The position numbers and the translations under genes were made by a program. Positions 1 to 10,895 of a stretch of 64,000 nt of DNA are shown one piece after another. Source of the DNA: Sulfuricurvum sp. Lineage in GTDB: Bacteria; Campylobacterota; Campylobacteria; Campylobacterales; Sulfurimonadaceae. Location of the stretch: contig JAQTLL010000003.1 in the NCBI GenBank assembly GCA_028714915.1, positions 124,001 to 188,000 of the forward strand, written 5' to 3'. Numbering within the stretch: the first letter of the stretch is position 1; each line of letters opens with the position of its first letter. Below the pieces are notes generated by a model. That model was not told where the DNA came from, did no database searches, and was given only the letters and a program-made list of their open reading frames with translations.

Positions 1-704
1 CTGGAAGGATCCGCGGGGACACGAATATTCAGAGGATTAAGCGGTTTTTCCAGTGGCCAAACTTTTGTTTCCAGACCATTGACTTCGATGTGCGCACCCA
101 TACCCAGCAACATTCGTTCGGTATGATCACGACTAAGTTCGCTCTCACTAAAAGTACAGACTCCATCAGAATGCAATGCCGCTAAAATCATCGCACTTTT
201 CACTTGGGCAGAAGCTATTTTGGATTCATACTCAAATGCTTGAAGGGATGCACCGCGTATTGAGAGAGGGGCCAAATCGCCATTATTGCGTCCATCCAAA
301 CGTGCACCGATATTACGTAACGGCTGTGTCACCCGCTTCATTGGGCGACGTTTGAGATATTCATCTCCTGTGAGAATAAAATGACCTTCGGCAGAGGAAA
401 GCAATCCGCAAAAAAGTCGCATTCCCGTCCCCGAATTACCACAGTCAAGAATCTCTGAGGTCTCTTGAATCCCATTGGAACGAATCGTAATTACTTTCCC
501 GTCATCCATAATGGTTGCACCCAATTGACCTACAATTTTAAGAGTATTAAGGGTGTCTTCCGCACGTAAAAAATTCTCAATTCGACTCTCTCCTTGTGCC
601 AACAAAGAGAACATGGCACATCGATGAGAGATGGATTTATCCGGTGCAATCGCATCACTTTTAAACTCAAAAGAATCTGCTGGGTAGACAGTAGCGCGTA
701 TCAT
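1..704 (-). CDS. aroA: 3-phosphoshikimate 1-carboxyvinyltransferase (EPSP synthase), C-terminal part cut off by window
   Basis: Partial gene running off the left edge. It makes 5-enolpyruvylshikimate-3-phosphate from shikimate-3-phosphate and PEP in the shikimate pathway, in the cytoplasm. The visible 234 codons begin [15 protein letters not shown] and contain the family landmarks: the phosphate/S3P-binding APDKSISHR near residue 20, [12 protein letters not shown] near residue 90 and the downstream [12 protein letters not shown]. The ATG at 704-702 overlaps the pheT stop codon as ATGA, which supports this start and translational coupling. The order pheS-pheT-aroA is common in Campylobacterota. 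Identity is secure; the C-terminal half is not in the window. Confidence 0.95.
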   Translation of the reverse strand, partial: MIRATVYPADSFEFKSDAIAPDKSISHRCAMFSLLAQGESRIENFLRAEDTLNTLKIVGQLGATIMDDGKVITIRSNGIQETSEILDCGNSGTGMRLFCGLLSSAEGHFILTGDEYLKRRPMKRVTQPLRNIGARLDGRNNGDLAPLSIRGASLQAFEYESKIASAQVKSAMILAALHSDGVCTFSESELSRDHTERMLLGMGAHIEVNGLETKVWPLEKPLNPLNIRVPADPS

Positions 705-3034
705 CGCAAGTTCACTCCCAGTTCTTCACGCAATCCTGTCAAAATCCACTCCATAGCCGCCATTATTTCCTCTTCTTCAAGGGTTTTTTCTTCTGACTGT
801 AGCATAAAACGGATACTAAGACTAATATTTTCACCTAACGCTTCTGAAACATAACGATCAACAGGATAAAAACGTTTTACATCGGCACTCGCGTGCTTAA
901 CAATAACACTTTTAATGCTCTCATACGAGAGAGTTTTAGGAATCAATAGGCTTAAATCTCGAAACGAAGCTTGATATTTTGAAAAAGGCTGTGCCTGAAT
1001 CAATCCATAAGGCAAAGCATCCATCTCAAGTTCACACATAAAGGTCGAGGAGAGATCAAACTCCTCTTCGATACTGGGGTGAAGACGAAACAGTTCTCCG
1101 GCTTCTTGTCCGTTTAGTATCACTTTTGCACAGATATACGGATGCGCTAAAGTATGCTTTGGAATATGTGGTGTCATCTCAAATGAACCAATAATGTCAG
1201 AGATTTTTTGGGCAAATCCATTCAAATCAACCGTAGGGGATTTCCCTGCATTAGAGATTTTTTCCCCCTCGCAAGCTCCGCTGAGTATGAAAGCGATACG
1301 TTTACTTTCACTGCGAGCATGATCAAACACCATTCCGCTCTCAAACAAAGCAATTTTTTTCTGATTTACTTTACCATTGGCACTTGCAGAGTTCAAAAGT
1401 CCTACCATCAATGTCGGACGCAAGGTATCAAACGTTGCCGTAATAGGATTTAATAGCTCTTTATCCTCATCGGTACACACAAATCCGAAACGCTCACAAA
1501 CTCTGCGTTCATTAAATACGAAATGGACACTTTCATAAAATCCGCTTTGTGCTGCACGGTGACGATACATTCGCACCTTTTTATATGTATCAAAATCAGA
1601 TGTATTTTGGTTTCTCTCTGCAAATACAAATGGCTTAGAGGGGATATTGTCAATCCCTACAATACGAACGATCTCTTCAACAATATCTTGTTTATTCACA
1701 ATATCATGACGAAAATTGGGAATTGAAATAGCAAATGCAGAGGTTTTTGGCTTGCTAATGAGCATACCAAGGTTTTTAAGAATTTGCGTTAAGGTTGTTT
1801 TGTCGATTTTCATCCCGATAAACGATTCAAACTCCTCTTCATTCATCGTTACGACACGCGTTTCTCGAGGAGACTGAAGTTCTAAATGTCCGCCATAAAT
1901 CGTCGATGTTGTGTATTTTTCAAAAAGTCCCATCACATATTGAACACCCTTGTTCAAAGAAGGTTCAGACCCTCTGGAAGTATGATAATAATGAGGGCAG
2001 CTCAAAACTTTTCTTTCACCCATTTTCTTGGCAATAATTTCGGGAGGAATATAGCTTGCTTCAATAATTGCCAACCCCTCATTAAGGGTAAATCGTGCCT
2101 CATCATTTTGAGAAACACCTACGACGGAGAGACTCGTTTTTCCATTCAATACGGCGTATCCGTTACTGTCTTTTGAGAGGGTAATCAGTGACTTTCCATT
2201 CCCTGTATCTTCCAATGCATCAAAAGAGTATGCCCGTAAAATCACACCTGTACTGTGCGTAGCGTATTTGAGTAAAGTATCCATTGCATGAGAATAATTC
2301 TCTTCTAAAATAGCCATCCGAAATGCGACTAACAACGGTACACTTAACCCTTTAACATCAACCGCACCGTATAAAAGCTCAACATCGTATGTTTCAGTAT
2401 GCTGAAGCTGTAAAATACGCCCTATTCCCAAGCGACCTTCCGGCTCAACATTTTGTTTAATTTCACGTAATTCTTTATTAAATGCAGCGCATAAGTCACG
2501 TGCAAGTCCATGAACACTTAAGCAATCTCCGCGATTGGCTGTAAGTTCAATCTCGATAATATCATCATTAAAAGCACTGTATTCGCTCAAGTTTTTGCCA
2601 TTGATGAGTTCTCCGATACTCGCATCAAGGATCATAATCCCCTCGCCCATACTTGGCAAACCAATCTCTTTGGAAGAACAAATCATCCCGTACGAATCCA
2701 CTCCTCGCAACACAGCTTCTTTGATAATCAATCCACCGGGAAGCTGGGCTCCAACGGTTGCAACCGCAACATGAATTCCTGCACGGACATTGGAAGCACC
2801 GCAGACGATTTGACGGACATCGCCTCCGACATTGACCCGACATACATTAAGTTTGTCCGCATCGGGATGTTTTTCGCATGCTTCTACAAATCCGACAACA
2901 ACGCCCACTGGGACACAAATCACTTCATGACGATCCACTTCCAAGCCAATAGCATTAAACGTTTTGAGCAATTGCTCCGTTGCAACACTACTTAGATCAA
3001 TCCATTCATTTAACCAATTTTTTGTAACGATCAT
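701..3034 (-). CDS. pheT: Phenylalanyl-tRNA synthetase beta subunit
   Basis: Large subunit of the alpha2-beta2 enzyme that charges tRNA-Phe. At 777 residues it has the normal full length. Domains in order are the N-terminal EMAP/OB tRNA-binding domain (about residues 39-150), the B3/4 editing domain (about 200-360), the B5 domain (about 395-465), the inactive class II-like core, and the C-terminal FDX-ACB anticodon-binding domain (about 685-777, ending [10 protein letters not shown]). Its start overlaps the pheS stop by 4 bp and its stop overlaps the aroA start, so the three genes are a coupled operon. Nothing odd was seen. Confidence 0.96.
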   Translation of the reverse strand: MIVTKNWLNEWIDLSSVATEQLLKTFNAIGLEVDRHEVICVPVGVVVGFVEACEKHPDADKLNVCRVNVGGDVRQIVCGASNVRAGIHVAVATVGAQLPGGLIIKEAVLRGVDSYGMICSSKEIGLPSMGEGIMILDASIGELINGKNLSEYSAFNDDIIEIELTANRGDCLSVHGLARDLCAAFNKELREIKQNVEPEGRLGIGRILQLQHTETYDVELLYGAVDVKGLSVPLLVAFRMAILEENYSHAMDTLLKYATHSTGVILRAYSFDALEDTGNGKSLITLSKDSNGYAVLNGKTSLSVVGVSQNDEARFTLNEGLAIIEASYIPPEIIAKKMGERKVLSCPHYYHTSRGSEPSLNKGVQYVMGLFEKYTTSTIYGGHLELQSPRETRVVTMNEEEFESFIGMKIDKTTLTQILKNLGMLISKPKTSAFAISIPNFRHDIVNKQDIVEEIVRIVGIDNIPSKPFVFAERNQNTSDFDTYKKVRMYRHRAAQSGFYESVHFVFNERRVCERFGFVCTDEDKELLNPITATFDTLRPTLMVGLLNSASANGKVNQKKIALFESGMVFDHARSESKRIAFILSGACEGEKISNAGKSPTVDLNGFAQKISDIIGSFEMTPHIPKHTLAHPYICAKVILNGQEAGELFRLHPSIEEEFDLSSTFMCELEMDALPYGLIQAQPFSKYQASFRDLSLLIPKTLSYESIKSVIVKHASADVKRFYPVDRYVSEALGENISLSIRFMLQSEEKTLEEEEIMAAMEWILTGLREELGVNLR

Positions 3035-4041
3035 CTAAACTGCTCCAATAATCTAACATCACCCTCAAACAGTGATCGCAAATCCCCGATACGGTGAATC
3101 AACATCGCAAAGCGCTCAACGCCTAAACCAAACGCATACCCGCTAACGTTTTCATAGCCGACTGCTTTAAAGACATTCGGGTCAACAATGCCACATCCCA
3201 GTACTTCAAGCCACCCCGTTTTTGAACAAACGCGACATCCCGCACCTGCACAGAAAATACAGCTAATATCGACTTCAGCCGAAGGCTCCGTGAACGGAAA
3301 AAAGCTGGGACGGAAGCGAACATCAACCTCACCAAACATCGTTTTTAGAAAATCTTCCAAGATAAATTTGAGGTTAGCAAAAGAGACTTTTCCCTCTTCT
3401 TCGACAACCAACCCTTCCACTTGATGAAACATCGGAGTGTGGGTAATATCATAATCACGGCGGAATACCGAACCCGGAGCAATCATACGAATCGGCGGTT
3501 TTGTACTAAGCATGGTGCGAATTTGTACCGGTGACGTATGGGTACGCAAAAGTTTCGCATCTTTAAAATAAAATGTATCTTGCATATCACGTGCAGGATG
3601 GTATTTTGGGAGATTCAATGCTTCAAAATTGTGAAAATCATCTTCAACCATCGGTCCCGTATGAACGGCAAAATTCATTGCCGTAAAATACTCAACGATT
3701 CGATCCATTGTCTCCATCACAGGATGAAGCGAACCTCGTGCACTTGCAGGTGAGAAAAGGCTCACATCCACTGCCTCGGATTTCATGGTTGCACTCAAAT
3801 GTTCCATCGCCAAAAAAAGCTTTCGATCGCTTAACAAGGCATTAAGAGTCTCTTTATGAATGTTTAACTCTTTAGCAAAAGTCCCTTTTTCGGTGTCAGG
3901 AATATCTTTCATACGGGCGAACTCAGCGTTCATTATCCCTTTTTTTCCAAAAACTGCAATACGAATCTCTTCAATTTTATCGATTGTATCCGCTGATTTT
4001 ATAGCATTAATCCACTCTTGCAAAGCTCTTGTCTCCATCAT
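3031..4041 (-). CDS. pheS: Phenylalanyl-tRNA synthetase alpha subunit
   Basis: Catalytic subunit of phenylalanyl-tRNA synthetase. It is 336 residues long, with an N-terminal coiled-coil arm (about 1-85) followed by the class II core. Motif 2 is visible as [18 protein letters not shown] and motif 3 as [17 protein letters not shown] pair of cysteine knuckles ([12 protein letters not shown]) between the motifs is seen in many PheS proteins. Two consecutive ATG codons (4041 and 4038) compete for the start. A TATAAT sits at 4049-4044, only a few bases upstream, so if it is the -10 the mRNA has almost no leader; an alternative TACAAT lies at 4063-4058. First gene of pheS-pheT-aroA. Confidence 0.96.
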   Translation of the reverse strand: MMETRALQEWINAIKSADTIDKIEEIRIAVFGKKGIMNAEFARMKDIPDTEKGTFAKELNIHKETLNALLSDRKLFLAMEHLSATMKSEAVDVSLFSPASARGSLHPVMETMDRIVEYFTAMNFAVHTGPMVEDDFHNFEALNLPKYHPARDMQDTFYFKDAKLLRTHTSPVQIRTMLSTKPPIRMIAPGSVFRRDYDITHTPMFHQVEGLVVEEEGKVSFANLKFILEDFLKTMFGEVDVRFRPSFFPFTEPSAEVDISCIFCAGAGCRVCSKTGWLEVLGCGIVDPNVFKAVGYENVSGYAFGLGVERFAMLIHRIGDLRSLFEGDVRLLEQFR

Positions 4042-4134
4042 TCATTATAGTTGGGTAATTGTAGTGAAATCTCTTTTACAATAAGCTTCAAGGTGAAAGC
4101 TGTGTGCTACAATGTGACAAAAAAAAGGTTTAAA

Positions 4135-4491
4135 ATGTGTCTATTTTGTAAAATAATCCATCGTGAGATTCCTTCCAATACTGTCAAGGAAGATGAGGAG
4201 TTTTTTGCTTTTCACGATATTAACCCTAAAGCACCTGTCCATGTATTGGTCATTCCAAAAATACATTATGACAGTTTTAACGATATTCCGGCAGAATTAA
4301 TGGGAAAAATGGGGGTATTTATGCAAGATGTTGCCAAAGACTTAGGAATCGATCAAAGCGGATACCGTATCATCAGCAATATCGGTGAAGACGGTGGTCA
4401 AGAAGTCAAACATCTCCATTTCCATATCGTAGGCGGAGCAAAACTTCATTGGGGACATTTTGCGGATGCTGATCCGAAGGATTTCTTTTAA
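4135..4491 (+). CDS. HIT family protein (HinT-like nucleotide hydrolase)
   Basis: A 118-residue histidine-triad protein, probably an adenosine phosphoramidase/AMP-lysine hydrolase of the HinT type acting in the cytoplasm. The catalytic triad motif HLHFHIVGG is near the C terminus and the N terminus MCLFCKIIHREIPSN is typical, with two cysteines. An in-frame upstream extension to 4051 has no family similarity and crosses the likely promoter (TACAAT at 4108-4113), so I start at the ATG at 4135. It diverges from pheS, an arrangement familiar from Campylobacterota. A palindromic repeat follows directly. Confidence 0.92.
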   Translation: MCLFCKIIHREIPSNTVKEDEEFFAFHDINPKAPVHVLVIPKIHYDSFNDIPAELMGKMGVFMQDVAKDLGIDQSGYRIISNIGEDGGQEVKHLHFHIVGGAKLHWGHFADADPKDFF

Positions 4492-4493
4492 TC

Positions 4494-4553
4494 CCGTTCG
4501 CCCTGAGCCTGTCGAAGGGTGAGTTCATAGTTCGACAAGCTCACCACGAACGG
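4494..4553. repeat. Palindromic intergenic repeat (23-bp imperfect inverted repeat)
   Basis: Arm one (4494-4516, CCGTTCGCCCTGAGCC then TGTCGAA) and arm two (4531-4553, TTCGACAAGC then TCACCACGAACGG) are reverse complements with four mismatches and a 14-nt loop. It fills the gap between the convergent HIT and OsmC genes, so it could act as a terminator in both directions. The sequence resembles a dispersed GC-richer palindrome seen in many bacterial genomes, which suggests a mobile REP-like unit. Its base composition differs from the AT-rich surroundings. Confidence 0.75.
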
Positions 4554-4560
4554 ATTTTAT

Positions 4561-5025
4561 TTACGCATTGCACCCTTGGAGGGAGCCAAAATCAACAGCA
4601 CTTCCTCCACCGCTAATCATTGTCTCATTCTCTCGAATCGTATTGCCATTATGAATAATCGTATAGGTAATCGCTGTACTGTCACGAATCGTATTAATCG
4701 TCGAGCAGTATGTCTCCAAACTCGCCATGACCCAACGCGCTGCCAAAGTATCATCTGCATCGGAATCAAAGCGGTACTCAAGATGCAAGGAATTGAATTT
4801 TTTCGGTGCAGATTCATTTCTAACCACTTCGCCGTCCACTTGAAGGTTGGTGACTTCAAACCCTTGTTGTTTTGGCAACATCACGACATCGGTTGCACTG
4901 CACCCGATAATTCCGCTTAAAAAATACTCGATTGGAGAGATTTGCGGGCAATCAATGATAAAACTGCTTTTTTGGGTTTTAGCTTCAAAGCGCATTTCGT
5001 CCAAATGCGAAACAGTGATTTTCAT
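4561..5025 (-). CDS. OsmC/Ohr family peroxiredoxin-like protein
   Basis: A 154-residue OsmC-like protein. Family members reduce organic hydroperoxides with two cysteines. Both are present: C42 in [10 protein letters not shown] and C107 in [10 protein letters not shown]. The start overlaps the argH stop as ATGA, so it is probably co-transcribed behind argH. The substrate is not predictable from sequence; it belongs to the general OsmC group rather than clearly to Ohr. Confidence 0.88.
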   Translation of the reverse strand: MKITVSHLDEMRFEAKTQKSSFIIDCPQISPIEYFLSGIIGCSATDVVMLPKQQGFEVTNLQVDGEVVRNESAPKKFNSLHLEYRFDSDADDTLAARWVMASLETYCSTINTIRDSTAITYTIIHNGNTIRENETMISGGGSAVDFGSLQGCNA

Positions 5026-6407
5026 TTTATTTCCTTGAGATAATTGTCAAAATAGATGATTTGCTCCAATGTACGGACTTGTGCCGTTCCCCCTTGAGAG
5101 GTTCGTGCATTCATCGAATGCTCAATACTGAGATAGCGCGTCACATCCTCTTTAATCCGCTCATCAATCGCATGCAGCTCTTTATACTCAATTTCACTCA
5201 AATCAATATTTAACACTTCCGCTCGTGCAACCGCTTTTCCTGTAATGAAATGGGCTTCACGAAACGGTACACCGCAATGTTCCACTAAATAATCGGCCAA
5301 ATCGGTCGCACTCAAATGACCAAGCCTACACGCATGCGCCATATTTTGAGGCTTTATTGTCATCGTTTTTAAGGCTTCACGTAAAATTTCAAGTGACATT
5401 TCAATCGTTTCAATACTGTCAAACACCCCTTCTTTGTCCTCTTGAGTATCTTTGTTATACGCAAGGGGAAGCCCTTTCATCACCGTCAAAAGTCCCATAA
5501 GATTTCCATAGACACGACCCGTTTTTCCGCGAAGCAGCTCAGGGACATCGGGATTTTTCTTTTGTGGCATGATGGATGAACCGGTGGAGTATTCATCGGA
5601 GAGTTCCACAAAACGAAACTCATAACTCGACCAAAGGATAATCTCCTCAGAAAGTCTCGAAATGTGCATCATCAAGGTGGAAATATTAAAAAGGATTTCA
5701 AGGGCAAAATCACGGTCACTTACCGTATCCAGACAGTTAACACTCACTGAATCAAATCCAAGCGTTTTTGCTGTCATCTCCCGATTAATATTATGGGGTG
5801 TTCCGGCAAGTGCGGCACATCCGATAGGAGAGATATTATTACGCTCGTATGAACTCTCGAAGCGTTCAATATCACGCTTAAACATGGCACAATATGCCAA
5901 CAAATGAAACGCAAAATTAATAGGTTGGGCATGCTGTAAATGGGTCATTCCTGGGAGAAGCGTCGTCGTATGTTCACGCGAAATATCGACAATCACGCTC
6001 ATCAACGATTGTATCAACTCTACAATTTCACCGTTTTTACGCAACACATAACGGCGGAAATCAAGAGCAACCTGATCATTGCGGCTGCGAGCGGTATGGA
6101 GTTTTTTACCCGCTTCACCGATAATGGCTGTGAGCCGCTTTTCAATCGCCATGTGCAAATCTTCATCGCCGATTTTCCATTCAAAAGCACCGGATTCAAT
6201 TTCACTCAAGACCTGAGCCATTCCTGATTCAATGCAAATCAGCTCTTCTGACGTCAGAATCCCCTGATGGGCTAGCATTTGAGCATGGGCTATAGAGCCT
6301 TCAATATCTTCTCTATAAAGTTTTCGATCAAACATTATCGATGCATTAAATTGTTCCAATAGTGACGAAGCATCCTGTGCAAATCGTCCGGACCACATTT
6401 TTTCCAT
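5022..6407 (-). CDS. argH: Argininosuccinate lyase
   Basis: Last enzyme of arginine biosynthesis; splits argininosuccinate into arginine and fumarate. The 461 residues match the usual length. The fumarase/aspartase superfamily signature [12 protein letters not shown] is present near residue 280, and the catalytic-region motif [10 protein letters not shown] near residue 110. The first residues [14 protein letters not shown] are typical of bacterial ArgH. Downstream it overlaps the OsmC gene; upstream an 88-bp gap with a small hairpin separates it from the cytochrome gene. Confidence 0.97.
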   Translation of the reverse strand: MEKMWSGRFAQDASSLLEQFNASIMFDRKLYREDIEGSIAHAQMLAHQGILTSEELICIESGMAQVLSEIESGAFEWKIGDEDLHMAIEKRLTAIIGEAGKKLHTARSRNDQVALDFRRYVLRKNGEIVELIQSLMSVIVDISREHTTTLLPGMTHLQHAQPINFAFHLLAYCAMFKRDIERFESSYERNNISPIGCAALAGTPHNINREMTAKTLGFDSVSVNCLDTVSDRDFALEILFNISTLMMHISRLSEEIILWSSYEFRFVELSDEYSTGSSIMPQKKNPDVPELLRGKTGRVYGNLMGLLTVMKGLPLAYNKDTQEDKEGVFDSIETIEMSLEILREALKTMTIKPQNMAHACRLGHLSATDLADYLVEHCGVPFREAHFITGKAVARAEVLNIDLSEIEYKELHAIDERIKEDVTRYLSIEHSMNARTSQGGTAQVRTLEQIIYFDNYLKEIK

Positions 6408-6465
6408 TGTGTCTCCAAATAATATAAAAAGTGGGGTATTTTAGCGAAGTTTGGTTTAGAAAGTA

Positions 6466-6482
6466 TTACCGCTGTGCGGTAA
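6466..6482. terminator. Small hairpin downstream of the cytochrome c gene
   Basis: TTACCGC-TGT-GCGGTAA is a perfect 7-bp stem with a 3-nt loop, 13 bp beyond the stop codon of the minus-strand cytochrome gene. No clean U-tract follows on the minus strand, so termination is only suggested. Confidence 0.35.
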
Positions 6483-6495
6483 CAAGGTAAAAAAG

Positions 6496-6831
6496 TTAAT
6501 TACAAGCAGGAACGTTACCGCTGTCTTTGGCATATTCTGTCAAGAAATCTTCCAGATGTTTTGAATCTTTGGTAAACTTTTTATCTCCAAAATATTCCCA
6601 TGAAGCTTGCGCTTTTTTCGATGACAAATGGATGTCTGCCAGCTGTTCACCCTTTTTGTCCATTATCTTTTCCCATGTACGTGTATTTTTCGCCCCAGCA
6701 AGCGCTTGCCCGCCTCCATGACAATCTTTACACGTCTCTACATAAATCTTTTGACCCTTATAAGCTGCTGCATTTAATGCTGAGAATGCTGACATCAATA
6801 ATAATGCAATAAGTGTACTTAATTTAATCAT
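6496..6831 (-). CDS. Small periplasmic monohaem cytochrome c
   Basis: A 111-residue protein with a Sec signal peptide (hydrophobic residues 5-20, likely cleaved after LNA or AAA) and one CxxCH haem site, C34-K-D-C37-H38. It is therefore a secreted c-type cytochrome acting as a periplasmic electron carrier. The sixth haem ligand is not obvious; methionine 57 is a candidate. It is a single gene with its own upstream gap (6832-6917) containing an ATTATA/TATAAT box on the minus strand. The electron partners cannot be told from context. Confidence 0.85.
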   Translation of the reverse strand: MIKLSTLIALLLMSAFSALNAAAYKGQKIYVETCKDCHGGGQALAGAKNTRTWEKIMDKKGEQLADIHLSSKKAQASWEYFGDKKFTKDSKHLEDFLTEYAKDSGNVPACN

Positions 6832-6917
6832 AAATATAATTTCCCTATTAAATAAGATCTAAAACGATAATACATTAGGAATTATAATATATTGCTTAAT
6901 ATCTTCTAAAAACAGAG

Positions 6918-8738
6918 TCACAGTTGATACTTTTGTTCCCATTTGCTGTCCAAATCCCAGAGAGAAAGTGACTTAAGTTTATCGACAATATGAGCAGTAC
7001 AGACAACATCTCCAGGCCACTCTCGTTCAAATCCATCGATGGATGATTTAGTTGATCCATCAATTGAAACAATAGAACCGGACACACAAATATCTCGTCC
7101 TGCATCAATATTATTGGCAACTCTCCAAATTAACATATACGGATTATTGACATCATTATTTGCGGCATCCACAACGACTACGATCCGTAAAAATGATTCC
7201 AAAGGAGCCAGTATCTTGGCTGTAGCAGCTAAAGAACGGTGCTTACTGACGCTGATTACGGTAATTGGATTAGCAGTATGACGCATATACTGTGTCACCT
7301 CACAGACTTCGGGAAGAAGAGGTCGAATACGCTCTAACAAAAGAGTACTATCCATCACATCCGGTTTTTTAAGCGAATGCGACGATGTAAAATCAATTCC
7401 CAATTTTCCCCCAACAAGGGTTTCAGGACTGGAATGATCCAGCGCATCCGTGATCCCCTCTGAAATAAACAAACATTTAGGGATAAAACGGTTCAGAGCA
7501 TACGTCAATAATGCTTCATAATTTGTCAATTTTGGGGCATCTTCACCAAAAAATAGGGCATGTTTGACAAAACTCATCTGTCCTGAACCCCAAAAAAGAT
7601 GCATAAACTGTTTGCTATGCCCTTTGTACAGAGGTTTCATTTTTGCCAAAATAAGATTATGAAAAACACCATTTTCAGGCATATGATAATCAATCAAATC
7701 GGCCGCATTGGTTTTTAAAAGAGGCAAGAAAATACGCTCCGTCGCCCAACCCATGTATTTATCTTCCAATGGCGGTTTACCCACAACCGTAGCAAGATAA
7801 AGAGGCTTTTTGCGACTTGTGATGGCACTTACTTCCAATACAGGATAGTGTTCAGCCAGCGTGTAATATCCTGTATGATCTCCAAATGGACCTTCAAGAA
7901 CCAGCTTTTCAGGATCTACCCACCCCTCAATCACAAAATCCAAATCTTCTGGAATATATAAGGGGGTTGTTATTGATTGAACCAACTTAGGTGACTCTTT
8001 TTTAATCAAACCATACAGCAAGAGTTCATTGACACCATACGGCAATGGAGCGGTAGCACACCATGTATACAAAGGATCTCCGCCGATACCGATGGAAACC
8101 GGCATTTTTTTACCCGCTCGTTGATACTGATCGAAAAAGTGTGAGGAGTCTTTATGGATTTGCCAATGCATTCCCAAATGGTTTTTATCGTACACTTGAA
8201 GTCTGTACATCCCCAGATTGACGACTTCTCCCTCCAAGCTTTGAGTATAGACTTGACCCATGGTGATAAAAGGACCGCCATCTTCTTCCCATGTCGTCAA
8301 AATCGGCAAATCATACAAATTGACATCACTGCCTTGTTTGATAATTTCTTGACATGCTCCTCGCGTTTTAAGCTTTTTAGGAAAAATATCTTTCATGGCA
8401 AATAAATCACCAAGCATCCCTATTTTCTCTTTAAACCCTTGAGGCGGTTTCATGTGGAGGAGTTTTTCAATCTCACTCGCTACCCCTTCGACATTCCGTC
8501 CAAAAAGAAGTTCTGTCCGTTTGTACGAACCAAAAAGATTCATCACCACAGGGGTAGAAAACTCTTTGCCATTTTTTATATCAATCGGATGGGTAAATAA
8601 CAATGCTTTTCCACCATCCTCTTTTTTGACTTCAGCATACGCCAAATGGGGAATTTCAAGATGTATATCCAGCGGTGTATCAATCACACGCACTTCATTC
8701 TTCGATTTGAGAAGATCAAGCGTTTTGGCTAATGTCAT
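6918..8738 (-). CDS. ubiD: UbiD family decarboxylase, likely for menaquinone biosynthesis
   Basis: A 606-residue UbiD-type prenylated-FMN decarboxylase. UbiD proteins of this length in Campylobacterota are usually linked to the decarboxylation step of the futalosine route to menaquinone, which is the likely role here. Recognisable blocks include the N-terminal PVVMNLFGSYKRTELLFG, the central PLYTWCATAPLPYGVNE, the substrate/cofactor region EGPFGDHTGYYT and the C-terminal metal-site region. Its start overlaps the hemC stop (ATGA), so it is the last gene of the long minus-strand run starting at 15485. The exact substrate is inferred, not seen. Confidence 0.88.
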   Translation of the reverse strand: MTLAKTLDLLKSKNEVRVIDTPLDIHLEIPHLAYAEVKKEDGGKALLFTHPIDIKNGKEFSTPVVMNLFGSYKRTELLFGRNVEGVASEIEKLLHMKPPQGFKEKIGMLGDLFAMKDIFPKKLKTRGACQEIIKQGSDVNLYDLPILTTWEEDGGPFITMGQVYTQSLEGEVVNLGMYRLQVYDKNHLGMHWQIHKDSSHFFDQYQRAGKKMPVSIGIGGDPLYTWCATAPLPYGVNELLLYGLIKKESPKLVQSITTPLYIPEDLDFVIEGWVDPEKLVLEGPFGDHTGYYTLAEHYPVLEVSAITSRKKPLYLATVVGKPPLEDKYMGWATERIFLPLLKTNAADLIDYHMPENGVFHNLILAKMKPLYKGHSKQFMHLFWGSGQMSFVKHALFFGEDAPKLTNYEALLTYALNRFIPKCLFISEGITDALDHSSPETLVGGKLGIDFTSSHSLKKPDVMDSTLLLERIRPLLPEVCEVTQYMRHTANPITVISVSKHRSLAATAKILAPLESFLRIVVVVDAANNDVNNPYMLIWRVANNIDAGRDICVSGSIVSIDGSTKSSIDGFEREWPGDVVCTAHIVDKLKSLSLWDLDSKWEQKYQL

Positions 8739-9682
8739 GCTTTATGTCCATCGGCCATAATCTCAGCACGTGCCAACAATTCCATCGCCCCTTTATCAAT
8801 AAGACGACGTGCCATAGCCTCCCCTACACCACTAATCTCATTGCATGAAACTATTATCTCTTCACCCATAATATCACTGCCATCGGGCATCCCAAGGATT
8901 GAACGTACACTGACACTGCTATCACTTTGAACACGTGCACTTACACCGATAGGAACTTGACATCCCCCTTGGAGGGTATCGACAAATCCACGCTCAATCG
9001 TCGTTTCGATACGGCTGTTAGCGTCTTCAAGCATTGCCGCAATTTCTAAAACCCATGGCTCATTGATGGTTTCGATACCTAATGCCCCTTGCCCCATCGC
9101 AGGGATCATCTCATCAAGTGAAATCGGATAAAAGTGTTCAACCAAACTTGCGAATCCAAGACGATTAATCCCCGCAGCGGCAAGGATAATTGCATCAAAT
9201 TCACCTTCTTTGAGTTTACGAATACGGGTATCCACATTTCCGCGCAAATCTTTGATGACCAAATCAGGACGCTGTTTTACAAGCTGCATTCTGCGTCGAA
9301 GTGATGACGTTCCCACCACTGCACCTTGCGGCAAAGAAACAATATCCTGATATTTTTCACTCAGCATCGCATCCCGGACATCTTCTCTCGTAGTAATAGC
9401 GGACAAGAGCAATCCTTGCGGCATTACCGTAGGGACATCTTTAAGAGAATGCACTGCCATTTGTGCCTCTCCGGCTAATAAAGATTCTTCAATCTCTTTG
9501 AGAAACAATCCCTTTCCCCCTATTTTTGCGAGAGGAACATCAAGAATTTTATCGCCGGATGTGATGATAATTTTGAGTTCAACTTCAATATCAGGATGTG
9601 CTGATTCAATCACTGATTTAATATAATTGGACTGCCAAAGAGCGAGTTTGCTTCCACGGGTTGCGATGGTGAGTTTTTTCAT
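8735..9682 (-). CDS. hemC: Hydroxymethylbilane synthase (porphobilinogen deaminase)
   Basis: Joins four porphobilinogens into hydroxymethylbilane in haem and sirohaem synthesis. It is 315 residues long. The dipyrromethane cofactor cysteine is C241 in LQGGCQVPIG and the catalytic aspartate is D82 in HSLKDVPT. The N terminus MKKLTIATRGSKLALWQ is diagnostic. It sits three bases behind the thioredoxin-like gene and overlaps ubiD, in the same operon as hemA. A sirohaem demand from nirA is met elsewhere in the window. Confidence 0.97.
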   Translation of the reverse strand: MKKLTIATRGSKLALWQSNYIKSVIESAHPDIEVELKIIITSGDKILDVPLAKIGGKGLFLKEIEESLLAGEAQMAVHSLKDVPTVMPQGLLLSAITTREDVRDAMLSEKYQDIVSLPQGAVVGTSSLRRRMQLVKQRPDLVIKDLRGNVDTRIRKLKEGEFDAIILAAAGINRLGFASLVEHFYPISLDEMIPAMGQGALGIETINEPWVLEIAAMLEDANSRIETTIERGFVDTLQGGCQVPIGVSARVQSDSSVSVRSILGMPDGSDIMGEEIIVSCNEISGVGEAMARRLIDKGAMELLARAEIMADGHKA

Positions 9683-9685
9683 CTA

Positions 9686-10522
9686 TTATTTAACCTTTAT
9701 ATCTTTGTATTTCATTTTTTTTGTATCTTTGTCGCCATCGAAAAAGACAGTCGGTGTTCCATTTACCATCATAGCACGAACGGCTTTTTGATCTGATTCA
9801 AACTGCTTTATAACAGAGGGACGTCGCAAATCAGTAACGCTCAATTTTGTTTTAAAGGTTTTATTAAAAGCGTCAACAATTTTTTGCTCATCTTTTTCGT
9901 TTGGATCAATATCAACTTGATACATTTTAAGTGTTACGCTATCGACACCATTTTGCTCTGCAGCAATCGCCGCTTTCGTAAGAGCAACGGCAGCTGGGTG
10001 AAGTTGTGCAAGAGGAAAATGGTAATAGTAGACACTAAATGTTTTAGGATGCTTTGCCATATATGAAAGGGCTTCAGGAACGTAACGGCGACAAAACGGA
10101 CACAACGGATCAGAAAAAATAGCTACTTTATGTGCAGCAGTCACCTCACCGCTGATGAGATTGGCTTTTGTATAATAGGCACTGTTAAATTCAGGGGCAA
10201 TCGTATCATTGTAACGCTCACCTGTTTTTAGATTAACAAGTTCGGGTGCAACAATGTCACCATTGACAAAGTAAGTTCCATTTTGATTAATATGACGGTT
10301 TTCAGCACCTTGTTTCACATCAGCTTCGATAGTGACAAAATAAGCTTGCCATCCATTCATCCCCGAAACATTCTGTTTTCCACTAATATCTACATCCAGA
10401 TTACTGATACTTGGATTGCTTCCAATCCCTTTTTTGAGGAATGTAATTACTTCGGCATCTGTCGCGCCAAAAAGGCTAGCGCAGAGAAGGAGAGTCGCTG
10501 ATAATTTCGGCATCAATAACAT
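9686..10522 (-). CDS. Secreted DsbC/DsbG-like thioredoxin-fold protein
   Basis: A 278-residue exported protein with a signal peptide (residues 1-23) and a thioredoxin-fold domain in the second half. The redox motif is C141-P-F-C144 in FSDPLCPFCRRY, and the cis-proline loop is NGTPTVFF. An N-terminal domain of about 120 residues precedes it, as in DsbC/DsbG or related epsilonproteobacterial thiol:disulfide proteins. The ATG at 10522 has an AAAGGA ribosome site at good spacing even though it lies 47 bp inside the fxsA end, so the overlap is real. The role is probably periplasmic disulfide handling, perhaps for cytochrome maturation; that is inference. Confidence 0.82.
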   Translation of the reverse strand: MLLMPKLSATLLLCASLFGATDAEVITFLKKGIGSNPSISNLDVDISGKQNVSGMNGWQAYFVTIEADVKQGAENRHINQNGTYFVNGDIVAPELVNLKTGERYNDTIAPEFNSAYYTKANLISGEVTAAHKVAIFSDPLCPFCRRYVPEALSYMAKHPKTFSVYYYHFPLAQLHPAAVALTKAAIAAEQNGVDSVTLKMYQVDIDPNEKDEQKIVDAFNKTFKTKLSVTDLRRPSVIKQFESDQKAVRAMMVNGTPTVFFDGDKDTKKMKYKDIKVK

Positions 10523-10895
10523 TGTCGTCCTTTGAATAGTAAGTTGGGTTATTTTGTGGTGGGTATTTTGGCTTAAAACGGTTAATGATTAGTCCCACTA
10601 AAAGTGAAAATTGTATCAAAATTCCGATAATATCTGTCAATACACCGGGTAAAATTAGAAAAATAGCCCCTAAAAGAGAGAGTAGATTACGCTGATAAAA
10701 ACCATTTGCATCCAGTCTTCGCTCTTTGAGCTCCATAATATTGGTAACCAAAGTAGCACGAAAATTAAAAAGGATCCCTATTCCGATAAAGGCACTCATG
10801 ACAATTTCGGCAAACATCATTAATCCACCTAAACGTGAGGCAACCTCTACGGTTAGTAACACCTCACAAAAAAGATAGAGTAAAAAATAGATCAT
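10476..10895 (-). CDS. fxsA: FxsA family membrane protein
   Basis: A 139-residue inner-membrane protein with the FxsA landmark [16 protein letters not shown] around residues 95-110 and hydrophobic segments near 3-20, 25-45, 92-110 and 112-128, followed by a polar tail. FxsA in E. coli affects phage exclusion by F; the physiological role is not known. Its start overlaps the proS stop (ATGA) and its end overlaps the thioredoxin gene by 47 bp. Confidence 0.85.
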   Translation of the reverse strand: MIYFLLYLFCEVLLTVEVASRLGGLMMFAEIVMSAFIGIGILFNFRATLVTNIMELKERRLDANGFYQRNLLSLLGAIFLILPGVLTDIIGILIQFSLLVGLIINRFKPKYPPQNNPTYYSKDDNVIDAEIISDSPSLR

